DNA from: Luteibacter mycovicinus
GTDB lineage: Bacteria; Pseudomonadota; Gammaproteobacteria; Xanthomonadales; Rhodanobacteraceae
DNA: 64,000 bases
Direction of reading: 5' to 3'
Assembly: GCF_000745235.1 (NCBI RefSeq)
Contig: NZ_JQNL01000001.1
Coordinates: forward strand, 62,001-126,000
In this document: one piece after another, positions 38,845 to 50,000 of the stretch
Layout of the letters: every line of letters begins with the position of its first letter
Position numbering within the stretch: the first letter of the stretch is position 1
Translations under genes and position numbers: made by a program
Notes under the pieces: generated by a model
Seen by the model: the letters and a program-made list of their open reading frames with translations, nothing else
Database searches by the model: none
What the model was told of the DNA's origin: nothing

Positions 38845-39428
38845 AGCGGCAACGCGGTGCGGTACTGGTCCTGGCCATGATCTTCCTCCTGCTGCTGACG
38901 ATCGTCGCCATCAGCACGTCCGGACGCTCGCTCCTGCAGGAGCGCATGGCGGGCGCGCTGCGCAACGCGCAACAGGCCGAATGGTCCGCGGAGAACGCTC
39001 TGCGCGGTGTCGAATGGAATCTGTTCAGTGGCGCAGGCGGGATCGCCTGCTACAACTCCAGCAACCCCGCGACGATCAGTCCGAAGGTCTCGGACTTCCG
39101 CCAGTCCTCGATCTGGCTTACCGACGGCGCGACCGAATACAAGGGAGCGGGCGTCAGCATCGATTACACGACCGCGTCCTCCGACGCGGCGTTGTCGACG
39201 GCCGTCATGGCCCGCAATCCCTGGTACATCGTCGAATACCTCGGTCAAGATCTCTCGCCCAACAACGCCACCAGTGCGGCGAAGGAAGCGGGCTCCAGCG
39301 GAACCGCGACCGCCAGGTTTTACCTGTACCGGATCACGGCGCGTGCCACCGGCGGCAGCCCGAACACGATCCGTGTCGTCGAAAGTATTTTCGTCACACC
39401 CAACCTCGTCGCCTGCACGCTGAGCTGA
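38841..39428 (+). CDS. pilX: minor type IV pilin PilX, copy 1
   Basis: 195 aa. The N terminus RQRGAVLVLAMIFLLLLTIV is a hydrophobic pilin-like segment in which Glu5 is not obvious, as usual for PilX. The conserved PilX core SLLQERMAGA ... AEWSAENALRGVEWN follows. Overlaps pilW and is followed by PilY1 after 11 bases. Confidence 0.88.
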   Translation: MKRQRGAVLVLAMIFLLLLTIVAISTSGRSLLQERMAGALRNAQQAEWSAENALRGVEWNLFSGAGGIACYNSSNPATISPKVSDFRQSSIWLTDGATEYKGAGVSIDYTTASSDAALSTAVMARNPWYIVEYLGQDLSPNNATSAAKEAGSSGTATARFYLYRITARATGGSPNTIRVVESIFVTPNLVACTLS

Positions 39429-39439
39429 AGGATTCGATC

Positions 39440-42400
39440 ATGTCCCTGCCCTCCTTCATCCGGCGCATGGCTCTCAGCGCGCTTGCATGCCTTCTCGTCG
39501 CCATGCCGGCCGCGGCCACGACGGTGACACTGAGCACGACGCCTCCCGGCGTCACCTCGAAGGTGGCGCCCAATATCGTCGTGACCTTCGACGACTCGGG
39601 CTCAATGAATTCCACCGCCATCCCCGACGCGATGGACGCGAGTTACGCCACGAAGGTGTACTACTCGGCAAAGGGCAACCCGATCTATTTCGATCCCACG
39701 GTGACCTACGTCGTACCGCCGGACGCGACGGGTGCCCCGCTGGGAACGCCCGCGTTCACGGCGGCGTGGCGTGACGGCTACTGCGCCAACACACTGACGA
39801 AGAAGTGCTGGGCTCCCTCGAGTGGCAAATATATCGCGCCGAACGTCGTCGATCTGAGCACGGCCTTCTACGCCGGCTTCCTGGCCAATACGCTGGCGGG
39901 CAACTCGCCCTGCGCCAGGGACGCCAACGAACTGACCACCTGGTACGACAATGGCTCGTGCAGCCAGATGGATATCCCGACGTCCGTACGTGGCGCGACC
40001 ACGACGACGACGACGTCGACCGCCAATTCGACCTGCACGAACACCGGTTGCGGCAGCGCCAACGGAACCACCGGCACCCACACATACACGGGCAGCGACG
40101 GCAGCAGCTCAACCTATACGTGCACGGCAACAACCTCGGGAAGAGGCAACAACAAGACGACGACGACCAGTTGCAACGTCGCCACCACGACGACGAAGAC
40201 GTCCACCACGTACGACCAGGGTGGTTTCTATTACGTCTGCACCTCGGCGACCAGCGACAGCACCTGTACGTACCATCTGGTCGCCAACGAATCGGCTGCG
40301 ACCCAGCAGAACTTCGCCAACTGGTACAGCTTCTATCGCACGCGCAATCTCAACGCGCGTGCCGCCGTGGGCCGCGTCTTCGGCAGCATCGGCGACGGCG
40401 CGGTGCGCGTCGCCTGGCAGACGCTGCAAAGCCAGTCGGCCAGCGGCAGCTACAACACCACGGGTTCCTATAGCGGCCCCTCGTACGGCCCACTGGCGTC
40501 CACGAGCAAGATTCTCGAACTGGCGAATGCCACCACGGGATGTACGGCGACCAGCACGAGCGACAGCTGCTGGCGAAGCCAGTTCATGAACTGGCTGTAC
40601 GGCGCTCCCGCCAGCGGCGGCACGCCGACGCGCGTCGCGACGGTGGCCGCCGGCGAGTTCTTCAAACGTACACTGAAGACCTCGCCGACGTCGCAGGACC
40701 CTTACTGGAACGGCAGCACCAGCACGCCCGGCGAGCTGTCCTGCCGCAAGAACTTCAACATGCTGGTCACCGACGGTTACTGGAACGGCGACAACCCGTC
40801 GACGGTCAGCCCGAACGACAACAAGGCGGTGACACTTCCCGACGGCACGTCCTATTCGATCAGCGACGGTACGTCGAGAATCTTCTGGAATCAGACCGGC
40901 ACGACCAATCCCTCGCTCGCGGACATCGCGTTTGCCTATTGGGCCAATGACCTGCGCAGCGACCTCAAGGACAACGTTCCGGCTTACTACCCCGACCTGA
41001 CGACAGGCATCACCGGCAGCGCCGCCACGGTGAATACCGCGTCCCCGGGCGCCACCCCGGAGGTGTATTTCAACCCGTCGAACGATCCCGCCACGTGGCA
41101 GCACATGTCGCAGTACATGGTGACGATGGGTATCTCGGGCAGCCTCACCTATCCGGATGACTACGCGGCGCTGCGCACGGGGAGCAACGGCAAGAAATGG
41201 CCGACACCCAATACGTCGGGTGGCGCGACCAACATCGACGATACCTGGCATGCGGCGCTCAACAGCCGGGGTGGCTACTTCAGCGCGGCGGATCCCACGT
41301 CGCTGGTGAACAGTCTCAGCACGATCCTGTCCTCCGTCATCGCGAGCAGTTCCACCGCACTGACGCTGAGCCTCAGCACCAATGTACTGACGACCAATGC
41401 CGTCGCCTACTACGCGGGTTACGACACCACGGACTGGAGCGGATCGCTGCTGGCCAAGGCCGTGGGCACCGATGGTTCCATCGGCACCACGCTCTGGTCG
41501 GCCGGCACCTTGCTGACCGAGCGCGCCGCCAGCGATCCCCGCATCCTCACGACGGGTACCGGACCGGGCACAGGGACCGGCGTCGCCTTTGCTTACGCCA
41601 ACCTCAGCGCGACCGAGCAAGCCGCCATCAACTCGTCCGATGGCAGCGGCTCCACCGCGACCACCGATGGCCTGGGCGCATCGCGCGTCGACTGGCTCAG
41701 TGGCGTGCGCACGCTGGAAGGCACCTCCCTGCGCACCCGTACGTCGCTGCTCGGTGCGGTGTTCGGTTCGCAGCCGGCCTTCGTCGGCGCGCCCACGGGT
41801 GGCTACAGCGATACGTTCCCCAGCGGTTCGCCCGAGGCGGTGGCGCTGAAGAACAGTTCCGCCAACAGCTACTCCCGTTTTCTGGCGACCTGGGCGAACC
41901 GGCCGTCCACCGTTTACGTGGGCGCCAACGACGGCATGCTGCACGCCTTCGACGCCCGCCTCGCGTCGGTGAGCGGTGCATCGCCCGGACGGGAAATCTG
42001 GGGATACGTACCGGCCAGCGTCTACGCCAACCTGCCGGCGCAGTCACGACTGAATAAATTCGCCTTCACGCCGACGGTCGATGGAAGCCCGGTCACCGGT
42101 GACGTTTTCTTCAACGGCGATAACGCGCAGAACAACTCGTCCGCCGGATGGCATACGTTGCTGGTCGGCTCGCTGCGCATGGGTGGACGCGGCGTGTTCG
42201 GTATCGACATCACCGATCCGTCGGCGGCGACGCTGAGTTCCAGCGCCGCGGTCGCGAAAAAGGTGCTCTGGGAATTCAACAGCGGCAGCGTCTCCACAGC
42301 GGGCACGCCGGCCAATCTCGGTTACACCTTCGGCACGCCGGTCATCGCCCGCGTGGCATACACCAACACCGACAATTCGGTCGGGCGCTGGGTGGTGCTC

Positions 42401-43384
42401 GTCCCCGGCGGTTACTTCCCCGATGGCAGCACGATCAGCGCCGCATCCAATACCTACAGTTCGCTCTTCGTGCTCGATGCGCAGACCGGAACCCTGCTCA
42501 AGGAAATTCGTACGCCGACCGGCACCGGCGCGGTCGCCAGTCACGGCCTCACCACGCCGGCCGTCGGTGACTACGACGGCGATCAGGTGGCCGACGTGGC
42601 TTTCGCCGGCGATCTGGATGGCAACGTGTGGCGGATCGACCTGTCCGCCGCCTCGCTGGCCTCGACCACCCAGTCGCAAGGTGTGAGCCTCCTGTTCCAG
42701 CCGGACACCGCCAATGCGCAATCGATCACGACCCCCCCGCGACTCCTCGCCGATCCCACCTCCGCGTATTTCATGGTGATCTTCGGGACCGGTCGTTTCC
42801 TCAGCACGGCGGATACCTCCGACACCACCACGCAGGCCTTCTACGGAATCCGCGATCCGGGCAAGGCGGTGACCACGCCGACCACGGTCGCCGGGGGCAC
42901 GCTGATCCAGCAGACCATGACCGTGGACAGCGCGACCGGGGCGATAGGTGTCACCAGCAAAGCCGTCGCGTCCACCAGTGCGGGCTGGTACCTGCCGCTG
43001 AACAACCCGTCGGGTGAACGCGTGGTCGTGACGCCCGCGCTCGACTCGTCGAACAACACCGTGACGTTCAGCACGTTGATCCCGACCGCCAACGACCCCT
43101 GCACGACCTCAAGCTCCGGCTCGGTCATCGCCCTTGACGGGACGACCGGCGCCGCCGCCATCGGTGTCTCGATCGGCAGCGCGGTGTCGTTCGGGACCGG
43201 CTACTCCCTCGCCGGCGCGCACGTCACGGGTGCGGCCAGTTCGGGCTCGCTCTATACGGCGGCCAGCCTTTCCGGCGGCACCGCCTACGCGGCCGGCCAG
43301 CTGACCTCGGCGGGCAGCACCTTCGGTACCAGCATCCCCACGGCCCGCCGACGTGCCTGGCGCGTCCTGAACAGCGAGAACTGA
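39440..43384 (+). CDS. pilY1: pilus tip adhesin PilY1, copy 1
   Basis: 1314 aa exported protein. Signal peptide to about 27; N-terminal vWA-like region with MIDAS-type DDSGS (51-55); a Thr/Ser-rich variable segment (about 184-260, flanked by Cys); C-terminal beta-propeller with VYVGANDGMLHAFDARL near 825 and the calcium-binding loop DYDGDQVADVAFAGDLDGN near 1043. Needed for pilus assembly, twitching and surface sensing. ATG 39440 has AAGGA seven bases upstream. Confidence 0.93.
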   Translation: MSLPSFIRRMALSALACLLVAMPAAATTVTLSTTPPGVTSKVAPNIVVTFDDSGSMNSTAIPDAMDASYATKVYYSAKGNPIYFDPTVTYVVPPDATGAPLGTPAFTAAWRDGYCANTLTKKCWAPSSGKYIAPNVVDLSTAFYAGFLANTLAGNSPCARDANELTTWYDNGSCSQMDIPTSVRGATTTTTTSTANSTCTNTGCGSANGTTGTHTYTGSDGSSSTYTCTATTSGRGNNKTTTTSCNVATTTTKTSTTYDQGGFYYVCTSATSDSTCTYHLVANESAATQQNFANWYSFYRTRNLNARAAVGRVFGSIGDGAVRVAWQTLQSQSASGSYNTTGSYSGPSYGPLASTSKILELANATTGCTATSTSDSCWRSQFMNWLYGAPASGGTPTRVATVAAGEFFKRTLKTSPTSQDPYWNGSTSTPGELSCRKNFNMLVTDGYWNGDNPSTVSPNDNKAVTLPDGTSYSISDGTSRIFWNQTGTTNPSLADIAFAYWANDLRSDLKDNVPAYYPDLTTGITGSAATVNTASPGATPEVYFNPSNDPATWQHMSQYMVTMGISGSLTYPDDYAALRTGSNGKKWPTPNTSGGATNIDDTWHAALNSRGGYFSAADPTSLVNSLSTILSSVIASSSTALTLSLSTNVLTTNAVAYYAGYDTTDWSGSLLAKAVGTDGSIGTTLWSAGTLLTERAASDPRILTTGTGPGTGTGVAFAYANLSATEQAAINSSDGSGSTATTDGLGASRVDWLSGVRTLEGTSLRTRTSLLGAVFGSQPAFVGAPTGGYSDTFPSGSPEAVALKNSSANSYSRFLATWANRPSTVYVGANDGMLHAFDARLASVSGASPGREIWGYVPASVYANLPAQSRLNKFAFTPTVDGSPVTGDVFFNGDNAQNNSSAGWHTLLVGSLRMGGRGVFGIDITDPSAATLSSSAAVAKKVLWEFNSGSVSTAGTPANLGYTFGTPVIARVAYTNTDNSVGRWVVLVPGGYFPDGSTISAASNTYSSLFVLDAQTGTLLKEIRTPTGTGAVASHGLTTPAVGDYDGDQVADVAFAGDLDGNVWRIDLSAASLASTTQSQGVSLLFQPDTANAQSITTPPRLLADPTSAYFMVIFGTGRFLSTADTSDTTTQAFYGIRDPGKAVTTPTTVAGGTLIQQTMTVDSATGAIGVTSKAVASTSAGWYLPLNNPSGERVVVTPALDSSNNTVTFSTLIPTANDPCTTSSSGSVIALDGTTGAAAIGVSIGSAVSFGTGYSLAGAHVTGAASSGSLYTAASLSGGTAYAAGQLTSAGSTFGTSIPTARRRAWRVLNSEN
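39998..40215 (+). repeat. Thr/Ser-rich low-complexity segment in PilY1 copy 1
   Basis: DNA rich in ACG/ACC triplets coding for alternating Thr, Ser, Gly and Cys (for example TTTTTST and TTTTKTSTT). It separates conserved sequence on both sides. Trinucleotide content makes slippage or recombination plausible. Confidence 0.7.
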
Positions 43385-43385
43385 T

Positions 43386-43814
43386 ATGAAGACGCCACGC
43401 CGCGCGGCCGGCTTCACCCTGCTCGAACTCATGGTCGTCCTCGTCGTGATGGCGATCCTTGCAGCCCTCGCGTTCACTTCGTACGCGCGTTACGGCTTCC
43501 GTGCCCGGCGCCCCGACGGACAGAAGCTCCTGATGGCGATCGGCAATGCCGAAGAGCGCTACTACGCCCTGCACAACATCTACGCGGACCTTGCGACCAT
43601 CGGTTACGCATCCACGACAACCGCCACCTCGGACAGCGGTTTCTACACGGCGTCCGTCACCGTCGGTACCGTCAACGCGCTTGCCGGCCAGGGCTATACG
43701 GCGACAGCCGTGCCCGTCGGCAACCAGGCCAGAGATGTCTGCGGATCGCTGACGCTGACCGATACCGGCGTCAGGAGCCAGACCGGCACCACCGGCAACG
43801 GCAATTGCTGGTGA
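43386..43814 (+). CDS. pilE: minor pilin PilE, copy 1
   Basis: 142 aa prepilin; processing site GFTLLELMVVLVVMAILAA, a short alpha-beta body with YARYGFRARRPDGQKLLMAI and EERYYALHNIYADLATIGY, and two Cys near the C terminus (DVCGSL and NCW). Starts one base after the pilY1 stop. Confidence 0.9.
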   Translation: MKTPRRAAGFTLLELMVVLVVMAILAALAFTSYARYGFRARRPDGQKLLMAIGNAEERYYALHNIYADLATIGYASTTTATSDSGFYTASVTVGTVNALAGQGYTATAVPVGNQARDVCGSLTLTDTGVRSQTGTTGNGNCW

Positions 43815-44437
43815 TGTCCATGCCGTCGCGACCGCGTTCCATGAGTGGCTTCAGCCTGCTCGAACTGATGGTGGCGATCGTCGTCGCCGCCATCCTCGCG
43901 GCGATCGCCGTGCCGTCGTTCCGGGCGAGCATCCAGCGCCACCGGTTGCTCGCCGCGGCCGACGAGCTGCAGGCTGCCGTGCAATACGCCCGCACGGAAG
44001 CGGTGCTGCGCGCCACCTATGTTTCGCTGTGTCCGAGCACGGATGGCACCAGCTGCGCATCGTCGACCACCTGGGACACGGGCTGGCTCGTCTACAGCCA
44101 CCCGGTGGCGACAAGCAAAGCATCAGATGCCTACTCGGCCACTCCTGCCAGCGGTATGCAGGTCCTCCGTGCGGCGGCAGCCCTGGCCCTCGTGTCAGCA
44201 CGCGGCGTCGATACCGGCGTCGTAACCTTCGGCCAGCAGGGCCAGCTCGAAGCGGTCGCGTCGCGCACCAACGCCGGCCAACCCGTGGCCTTCGTCCTCT
44301 GCGCGATGCCCTCCGGTCAGCCGGGCAGCGGCCTGGGGCAAAATACGACCCGCCTGCCGGGCACGCGCATCGGCGTCAGTCCTTACGGCGGCATCGCCTC
44401 CACGAAGCTTGCGAGCACCGACAGTTGTCTGCCCTGA
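43814..44437 (+). CDS. fimT: pseudopilin FimT/GspH-type, copy 1
   Basis: 207 aa prepilin; processing site SGFSLLELMVAIVVAAILAA, then QAAVQYARTEAVLRATYVSLC and RIGVSPYGGIASTKL, both typical of FimT. ATG 43814 shares one base with the pilE stop; a GTG at 43811 is also possible. Closes the first operon. Confidence 0.9.
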   Translation: MSMPSRPRSMSGFSLLELMVAIVVAAILAAIAVPSFRASIQRHRLLAAADELQAAVQYARTEAVLRATYVSLCPSTDGTSCASSTTWDTGWLVYSHPVATSKASDAYSATPASGMQVLRAAAALALVSARGVDTGVVTFGQQGQLEAVASRTNAGQPVAFVLCAMPSGQPGSGLGQNTTRLPGTRIGVSPYGGIASTKLASTDSCLP

Positions 44438-44627
44438 GGTTGAAACGGAGCGTTCGCACGCTGTCCACATTCGTGAACGTGACAGCAAAAGCGCATGGCC
44501 ACCACTCGAGGTGAAGCGATGCCGTGGGATGTTTTGCCGTAAAGGCCTAGCTTCTACCGAATAGACGTAAAGCGACGCGCGTGCACAGCCTATACCTGAA
44601 TCGCACTTCCGCTTTTCAAGGTTTCAT
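44438..44627. promoter_or_regulatory. spacer between the two pilin operons
   Basis: 190 bases without a gene, presumably holding the promoter of the second copy. It shares only short words with the region upstream of copy 1 (for example CTAGC followed by a C/T-rich stretch), so the two operons may be regulated differently. No convincing terminator for copy 1 was seen. Confidence 0.4.
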
Positions 44628-45146
44628 ATGGCTTCGGCAAGACATGTCAGAGGTGTGTCTCTGATTGAGGTCTTGATGGCGGTCCTGGTTTTCACGGTCG
44701 GCCTTCTCGGACTTTCCAGTCTCCTCATCGCCTCGTTTCGCTCGAATCAGGTCGGGTACCAGCGCACTCAGGCTGAATTCATCGCGATGAGCATGGCCGA
44801 CCGCATGCGCGCCAATCCGCTCGGGGTCTGGGCCGGCGGTTACAACTCCGCGGTATATCCGCTGAGCGGATCGCAGGCATGCACGGCCGACCTTGCCTGC
44901 ACGCCGGCCAAACTCGCGCTGCGCGACCAGTACATCTGGAGTTCGCAGCTCCGGACGTTCCTGCCCAACGCCAGTGCATCGATCGCCTGCAGCAATGGCA
45001 CCACGGCGAATGCGACGCAGCTCCAGGTACGCCCGCCGTACGCCGGTAACTGCGTCATGCGGATCAGCTGGACGGAGCGCGGTGCCGGTGACAGTAAGCA
45101 TCAGGATGCCGCTCCGAGGGTCTATGTCTGGAATTTCCAGCCATGA
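44628..45146 (+). CDS. pilV: minor type IV pilin PilV, copy 2
   Basis: 172 aa, the same length as copy 1 with processing site RGVSLIEVLMAV, the RMRANPLGVW segment and PPYAGNCVMRI. Differences from copy 1 concentrate in the middle of the globular domain. AAGG lies just before the ATG. Confidence 0.9.
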   Translation: MASARHVRGVSLIEVLMAVLVFTVGLLGLSSLLIASFRSNQVGYQRTQAEFIAMSMADRMRANPLGVWAGGYNSAVYPLSGSQACTADLACTPAKLALRDQYIWSSQLRTFLPNASASIACSNGTTANATQLQVRPPYAGNCVMRISWTERGAGDSKHQDAAPRVYVWNFQP

Positions 45147-46441
45147 ACCGCCCCTACGGTTTCTCCCTCGTCGAACTCATGGTCGCCATGGTGCTCGGCC
45201 TCGTCGTGGCGGGCGGCATCGTCAGCGTCGTTCTCACTACCACCGGCAGCACGGTCACGCAGACCCAGCTGGCAAAACTGCAGGAGGAAGGACGCTTCGC
45301 GATGACCGCGCTGACGACCGACCTGCGCATGACGAACGCGCAGTACTGCTCGAACGTCGGCGGTCAGTCCGCTCCCTTGTCGAACGGAGTCGTGTCACTG
45401 GACCGTTACCTGCGAGCGCCTCAGGTACTCGTGTCCGGCGCCGTCTTCCAGGCCGCCATCAGCGACAACACGACGACGTGGGGCTCGACGAGCGGGACCA
45501 ACACGTATCCCGTCGCGCCTGTCGCGTCATTCGCGATGCCATCCTTCCTCGCCTTGCGAGGGTACGACTGCACCGTCTCCGCGTGTACGCCACAAGATCC
45601 GGCAGACCCGGCAGGCAAAGGTATTCCTCAGCAGGGCACGACCGTCGGTAATCGCGTGCCTGGCACCGGCGTCATCACCTTGCGTTACCTGGACGGCGCA
45701 CGAGGCTGGGCGCTCGATGGCACCACGAGCAAGCTGACGCTGAGCGGAAGCTCGGTCGCCGGTATCACCGTCGTCCCGCAGACAGGCGAGCCGCCGCTAT
45801 CGGCCTATGCCACCGGCGACCTGCTCATGCTCGCCGACTGCAATTCGGCCCAGGTTTTCGCCGCCACCCTTTCGTCCGCGACGTTTACGCCATCGACCAA
45901 CTACAGCGCTCCGGCCCGGCCGTCCGGCGTCACACCGAGGCTGTTCGATTTCAACCGGGACTTCCAGACCGTTTCGTACTTTCTACAGGTCGTCGACGAC
46001 AACAACGGGCACAAGACCGGTGCGCTGATGAAGCGGGTCAATGGCGTGAGCGCTGAAGTGGTACGCGGCGTGGAACGGCTCGATTTCCTCTACGGCGTGA
46101 TGGACGGCTCAGGCAACACCAGCTATCGCACCGCGGCGGAGATCGACAGCTCGACGGCGTGCGCGTCATCGACGGTGACCGTTTCCGGGACCGATCCCGG
46201 CTGCATGTGGCGGTCCGTACAGAGTATCGAGGTTCACATTCTGATGGACGGACAGCTCCCGCTGTATACGCTGACCCCGACCGACCTCCAGTACCAGTAC
46301 TACGGAGACAGCGCGGTTACCGGACTCTCGTCGCCCGACGATACGAAGCGAGCGGTGATGCCCAGCCAGCAGGGTTTCGACAATCACATGCTGCGGCGGG
46401 AGTTCACCGCCGTGGTGTCGATCCGGAACTACAACCCATGA
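45143..46441 (+). CDS. pilW: minor type IV pilin PilW, copy 2
   Basis: 432 aa prepilin; begins NRPYGFSLVELMVAMVLGLV. Segments LAKLQEEGRFAMTALTTD and GALMKRVNGVSAEVVRGVER are identical to copy 1, whereas several loop regions differ. Overlaps pilV and pilX by four bases. Confidence 0.9.
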   Translation: MNRPYGFSLVELMVAMVLGLVVAGGIVSVVLTTTGSTVTQTQLAKLQEEGRFAMTALTTDLRMTNAQYCSNVGGQSAPLSNGVVSLDRYLRAPQVLVSGAVFQAAISDNTTTWGSTSGTNTYPVAPVASFAMPSFLALRGYDCTVSACTPQDPADPAGKGIPQQGTTVGNRVPGTGVITLRYLDGARGWALDGTTSKLTLSGSSVAGITVVPQTGEPPLSAYATGDLLMLADCNSAQVFAATLSSATFTPSTNYSAPARPSGVTPRLFDFNRDFQTVSYFLQVVDDNNGHKTGALMKRVNGVSAEVVRGVERLDFLYGVMDGSGNTSYRTAAEIDSSTACASSTVTVSGTDPGCMWRSVQSIEVHILMDGQLPLYTLTPTDLQYQYYGDSAVTGLSSPDDTKRAVMPSQQGFDNHMLRREFTAVVSIRNYNP

Positions 46442-47025
46442 ACCGGCAGCGCGGTGCCGTGCTCGTCCTGGCGATGATCTTTCTGCTCATCCTGACCATC
46501 GTGGCGATCAGCACATCCAGTCGCTCATTGCTGCAGGAGCGCATGGCCGGAGCGATGCGCAACGCGCAACAGGCGGAGTGGTCCGCCGAGAACGCCTTGC
46601 GCGGCGTCGAATGGAACCTCTTCAGCGGTAACGCCGCCGTCGCCTGCTACAACTCCAGCAACCCTTCCACGATCAGCGCGAAGGTCACGGCATTCCGGCA
46701 GTCATCGGTCTGGATGGTCGACGGCGCCACCGAATACAATGGCGCCGGCGTGACCATCGATTACACGAAGAAGAGCAGTGACGCCGCGCTGTCGACCGCC
46801 GTCATGGCGCGCAACCCCTGGTATGTCGTCGAATTCCTCGGTCAGGACCTCGCCCCGGGTAACGGAACCAGCGCCGCTAAAGAGGCCGGATCGAGCGGAT
46901 CGGCGACGGCGAAGTTCTATCTGTACCGGATTACCGCACGCGCCACCGGGAGCAGTCCCAATACGATCCGCGTCGTCGAGACCACCTTTGTCACGCCGAA
47001 CCTCGTCACATGCACCCTGACGTGA
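46438..47025 (+). CDS. pilX: minor type IV pilin PilX, copy 2
   Basis: 195 aa, very similar to copy 1 (SLLQERMAGAMRNAQQAEW; VEWNLFSG). Start ATG overlaps pilW2; the next gene begins 12 bases after its stop. Confidence 0.88.
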   Translation: MNRQRGAVLVLAMIFLLILTIVAISTSSRSLLQERMAGAMRNAQQAEWSAENALRGVEWNLFSGNAAVACYNSSNPSTISAKVTAFRQSSVWMVDGATEYNGAGVTIDYTKKSSDAALSTAVMARNPWYVVEFLGQDLAPGNGTSAAKEAGSSGSATAKFYLYRITARATGSSPNTIRVVETTFVTPNLVTCTLT

Positions 47026-47036
47026 GGCCCCAGCCG

Positions 47037-50000
47037 ATGATGAAAGAGAAGCCATCCACCGCATGGGCCGCTCTCCTGCTGGTCGCGCTGGTGTGGGTGG
47101 CGTGGATGCCGAGCGTGATCGCGGGTACGGTGACGGTGAGCAAGACGCCGCCCAGCGTCACCTCGAGGGTCGCACCCAACATCGTCGTGACCTTCGACGA
47201 TTCCGGCTCGATGAACGCCACGTCGATCCCCGATGCGATGGACGGTTACTACGACAAGAAGTACTACTACTCGGCCAAGGGCAATCCGATTTACTTCGAT
47301 CCGACGGTGACCTATGTGGTACCGCCCGATGCCAATGGTGTTCCTCTGGGCACGCCGACGTACAAGGCGGCCTGGCGCGACGGCTATTGCGCGAACACGT
47401 TGACGAAAAAGTGCTGGTCGCCCAACAACAGCGGTTACCTCGACCCGATCGTGGTCGACCTTTCGAAGAATTTCTATGCCGGGTTTCTCTCGAATACCCT
47501 GGCCGGCAACGCCCCCTGCGCGCGCAACGCCAATGAGCTGACGACGTGGTTCTACACCACCACCAACCCGCGCGGAAATCCCGTCAACGCCTGCCAGCAG
47601 ATGGATATTCCGGAGGTTGTGCGTGGGAAGACGACGACCAGCACGACGACGAGCGATACCTCGACCAGCGTCACGACGACGACCTGCACCACCTTGATCC
47701 TCGGAAACTGCGGCACGTTCAGCGGTTTCACCGGCGTCAAAACGGTGGTGAACAGCCCCACGAGCGTCAGCGTGTGGACCTGCAACACCGTGATCAGCAT
47801 CGGCGTGGGCGGGATCCGGCTCAGTATCACTACCTGCACCATCGTCACGACGGTAACCACCACCACAACGACCACGACGACGACCACGACGACCGATACG
47901 GGCGGTTTCTACTACGTCTGCACATCGCCCACGGATGAAAGCACCTGCGTCTACCACCTGGTGGCGAACGAGTCGGCGACCATCCAGCAGAATTTCGCCA
48001 TCTGGTACAGCTACTACCGGTCGCGCAACCTCAACGCCCGTGCGGCGATCGGACGCGTGTTCGGCAGCATGGCCGATGGTTCGGTGCGCGTCGCATGGCA
48101 GACACTGCAGAGTCAGTCGGGTTCGAGCACCTATAACGCGTCCGGCTCGTACAGCGGTCAGTCTTACGGGCCGCTGATGTCGACCAGCAAGATTCTCGAA
48201 CTGGCCAACTCGACCGGTTCGAGCTGCCTGACGTCCAGTACCAGCGACCCGTGCTGGCGCAGCCAGTTCATGAACTGGATCTACGGCGTGCCGGCCAGCG
48301 GCGGAACCCCGACCCGCGTCGCGACGCAGGTCGCCGGCGACTTCTACAAGCGCAGCCTCGCCACATCGGCCGGAGCGCTGGACCCGTACTGGAACGGCAG
48401 CACGAGCAATCCCGGCGAGCTTGCCTGCCGGAAGAACTTCAACATGCTGGTCACCGACGGCTACTGGAACGGCGACAGCCCGGCGGCGGCCGGGTCCGAC
48501 GCCGTCTCGACCACGCTGCCTGACAAAGTCGCTTATTCGACATCGGACAAGACGTCCAGGATCTTCTGGAACGAGGCGGGGACGACCAGTCCATCCCTCG
48601 CGGATATCGCCTTTTATTACTGGGCGACGGATCTGCGAACCGACCTCAGGAACATCGTGCCGCCCTATTACTCGGACCTGACGACCGGCGTCACCGGCGC
48701 CACGTCGACCGTCAGCTCCACCAACCCCGGCAGCAACAGCGAGGTGTACTTCAATCCGTCCAACGACCCGGCAAGCTGGCAGCACATGTCGCAATACATG
48801 GTCACCATGGGCATCTCCGGCACGCTGGCCTATCCGGGCGACTACGCGGCGTTGCGCGCGGGCGGCAAACAGTGGCCGACACCAACGACGGGCGGCGGAG
48901 CGAGCAATATCGACGACACCTGGCATGCCGCGGTGAACAGTCGCGGCGGCTATTTCAGCGCCGCGGATCCCACGTCGCTCGTCAGCAGCCTGACCACCAT
49001 CCTGTCCTCGGTGATCGCCAGCAGCTCCAGCTCACTCACGCTCAGCCTCAGCAGCAACGTGCTGACCACGGGCGCGGTCGCCTACGCCGCCGGCTACAAC
49101 ACGACCGACTGGAGCGGATCGCTCACCGCGAGTCTGCTGAACGCCAACGGCAGTGTCGGCGACGCGCTCTGGTCGGCGGGCGACATTCTCAACGCCCGCG
49201 ATCTCAGCAAGGACCCGCGCTTCATCGCTACCGCGACCGGGCCTGGCACGGGCACCGGCATCACCTTCGCCTACACGACGTTGAGTGCCGCTCAAAAGGC
49301 GATCCTCGACTCCTCCGACGGGACGGGGTCCGCGGCCACGACCGATGGGCTGGGCGCCAAACGTGTCGACTGGCTGTCCGGTGTCCGGACGCTCCAGGGC
49401 ACCACCTTCCGTTCGCGCACCTCCCTGCTCGGGGCGGTGTTCGGTTCCCAGCCGACGTATGTCGGCGCACCCAACGGCGCGTACGGCGATGCGTTCCCCG
49501 CCAATTCGCCGGAGGCGCTGGCGCTCAAGACGGACCAGACCACCAGTTATTCCGCCTTCCTGGCGAAGTGGGCGGCGCGCCCGGCAACCGTGTATGTCGG
49601 TGCCAATGACGGCATGCTGCATGCCTTCGATGCCCGGCTCAGCACCGATGCGAACGCCATTCCGGGTCGCGAGATCTGGGGGTACATCCCGGCCAGCGTC
49701 TATGCCAACCTCCCCGCCCAGACGCGTCTGACCAACTTCAGCTTCACTCCCACCGTCGACGGAAGCCTCGTGACGGGCGACGTCTTCTTCAACGCCGCCA
49801 ACGCCGCGAACAAGACCACCGCGGGATGGCACACGCTGCTGGTCGGCGCGCTGAGACTGGGTGGACGTGGCGTCTATGGCATCGACGTGACCGATCCGTC
49901 GGCGGCCACGCTCAACACGAGTACCGCCGTAGCGTCGAAGATCCTCTGGGAATTCAACAGCGACAGCGTATCGACGGTCGGAACCCCTGCGAACCTCGGC

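Noticed and set aside
47850..47900. Short repeats that might suggest a CRISPR array
   Set aside because: They are in-frame ACN threonine codons within PilY1, without regular spacers.
46917..48926. 669-codon minus-strand frame opposite pilX/pilY1 copy 2
   Set aside because: Shadow frame; the plus strand has a complete PilY1 with signal peptide and motifs.
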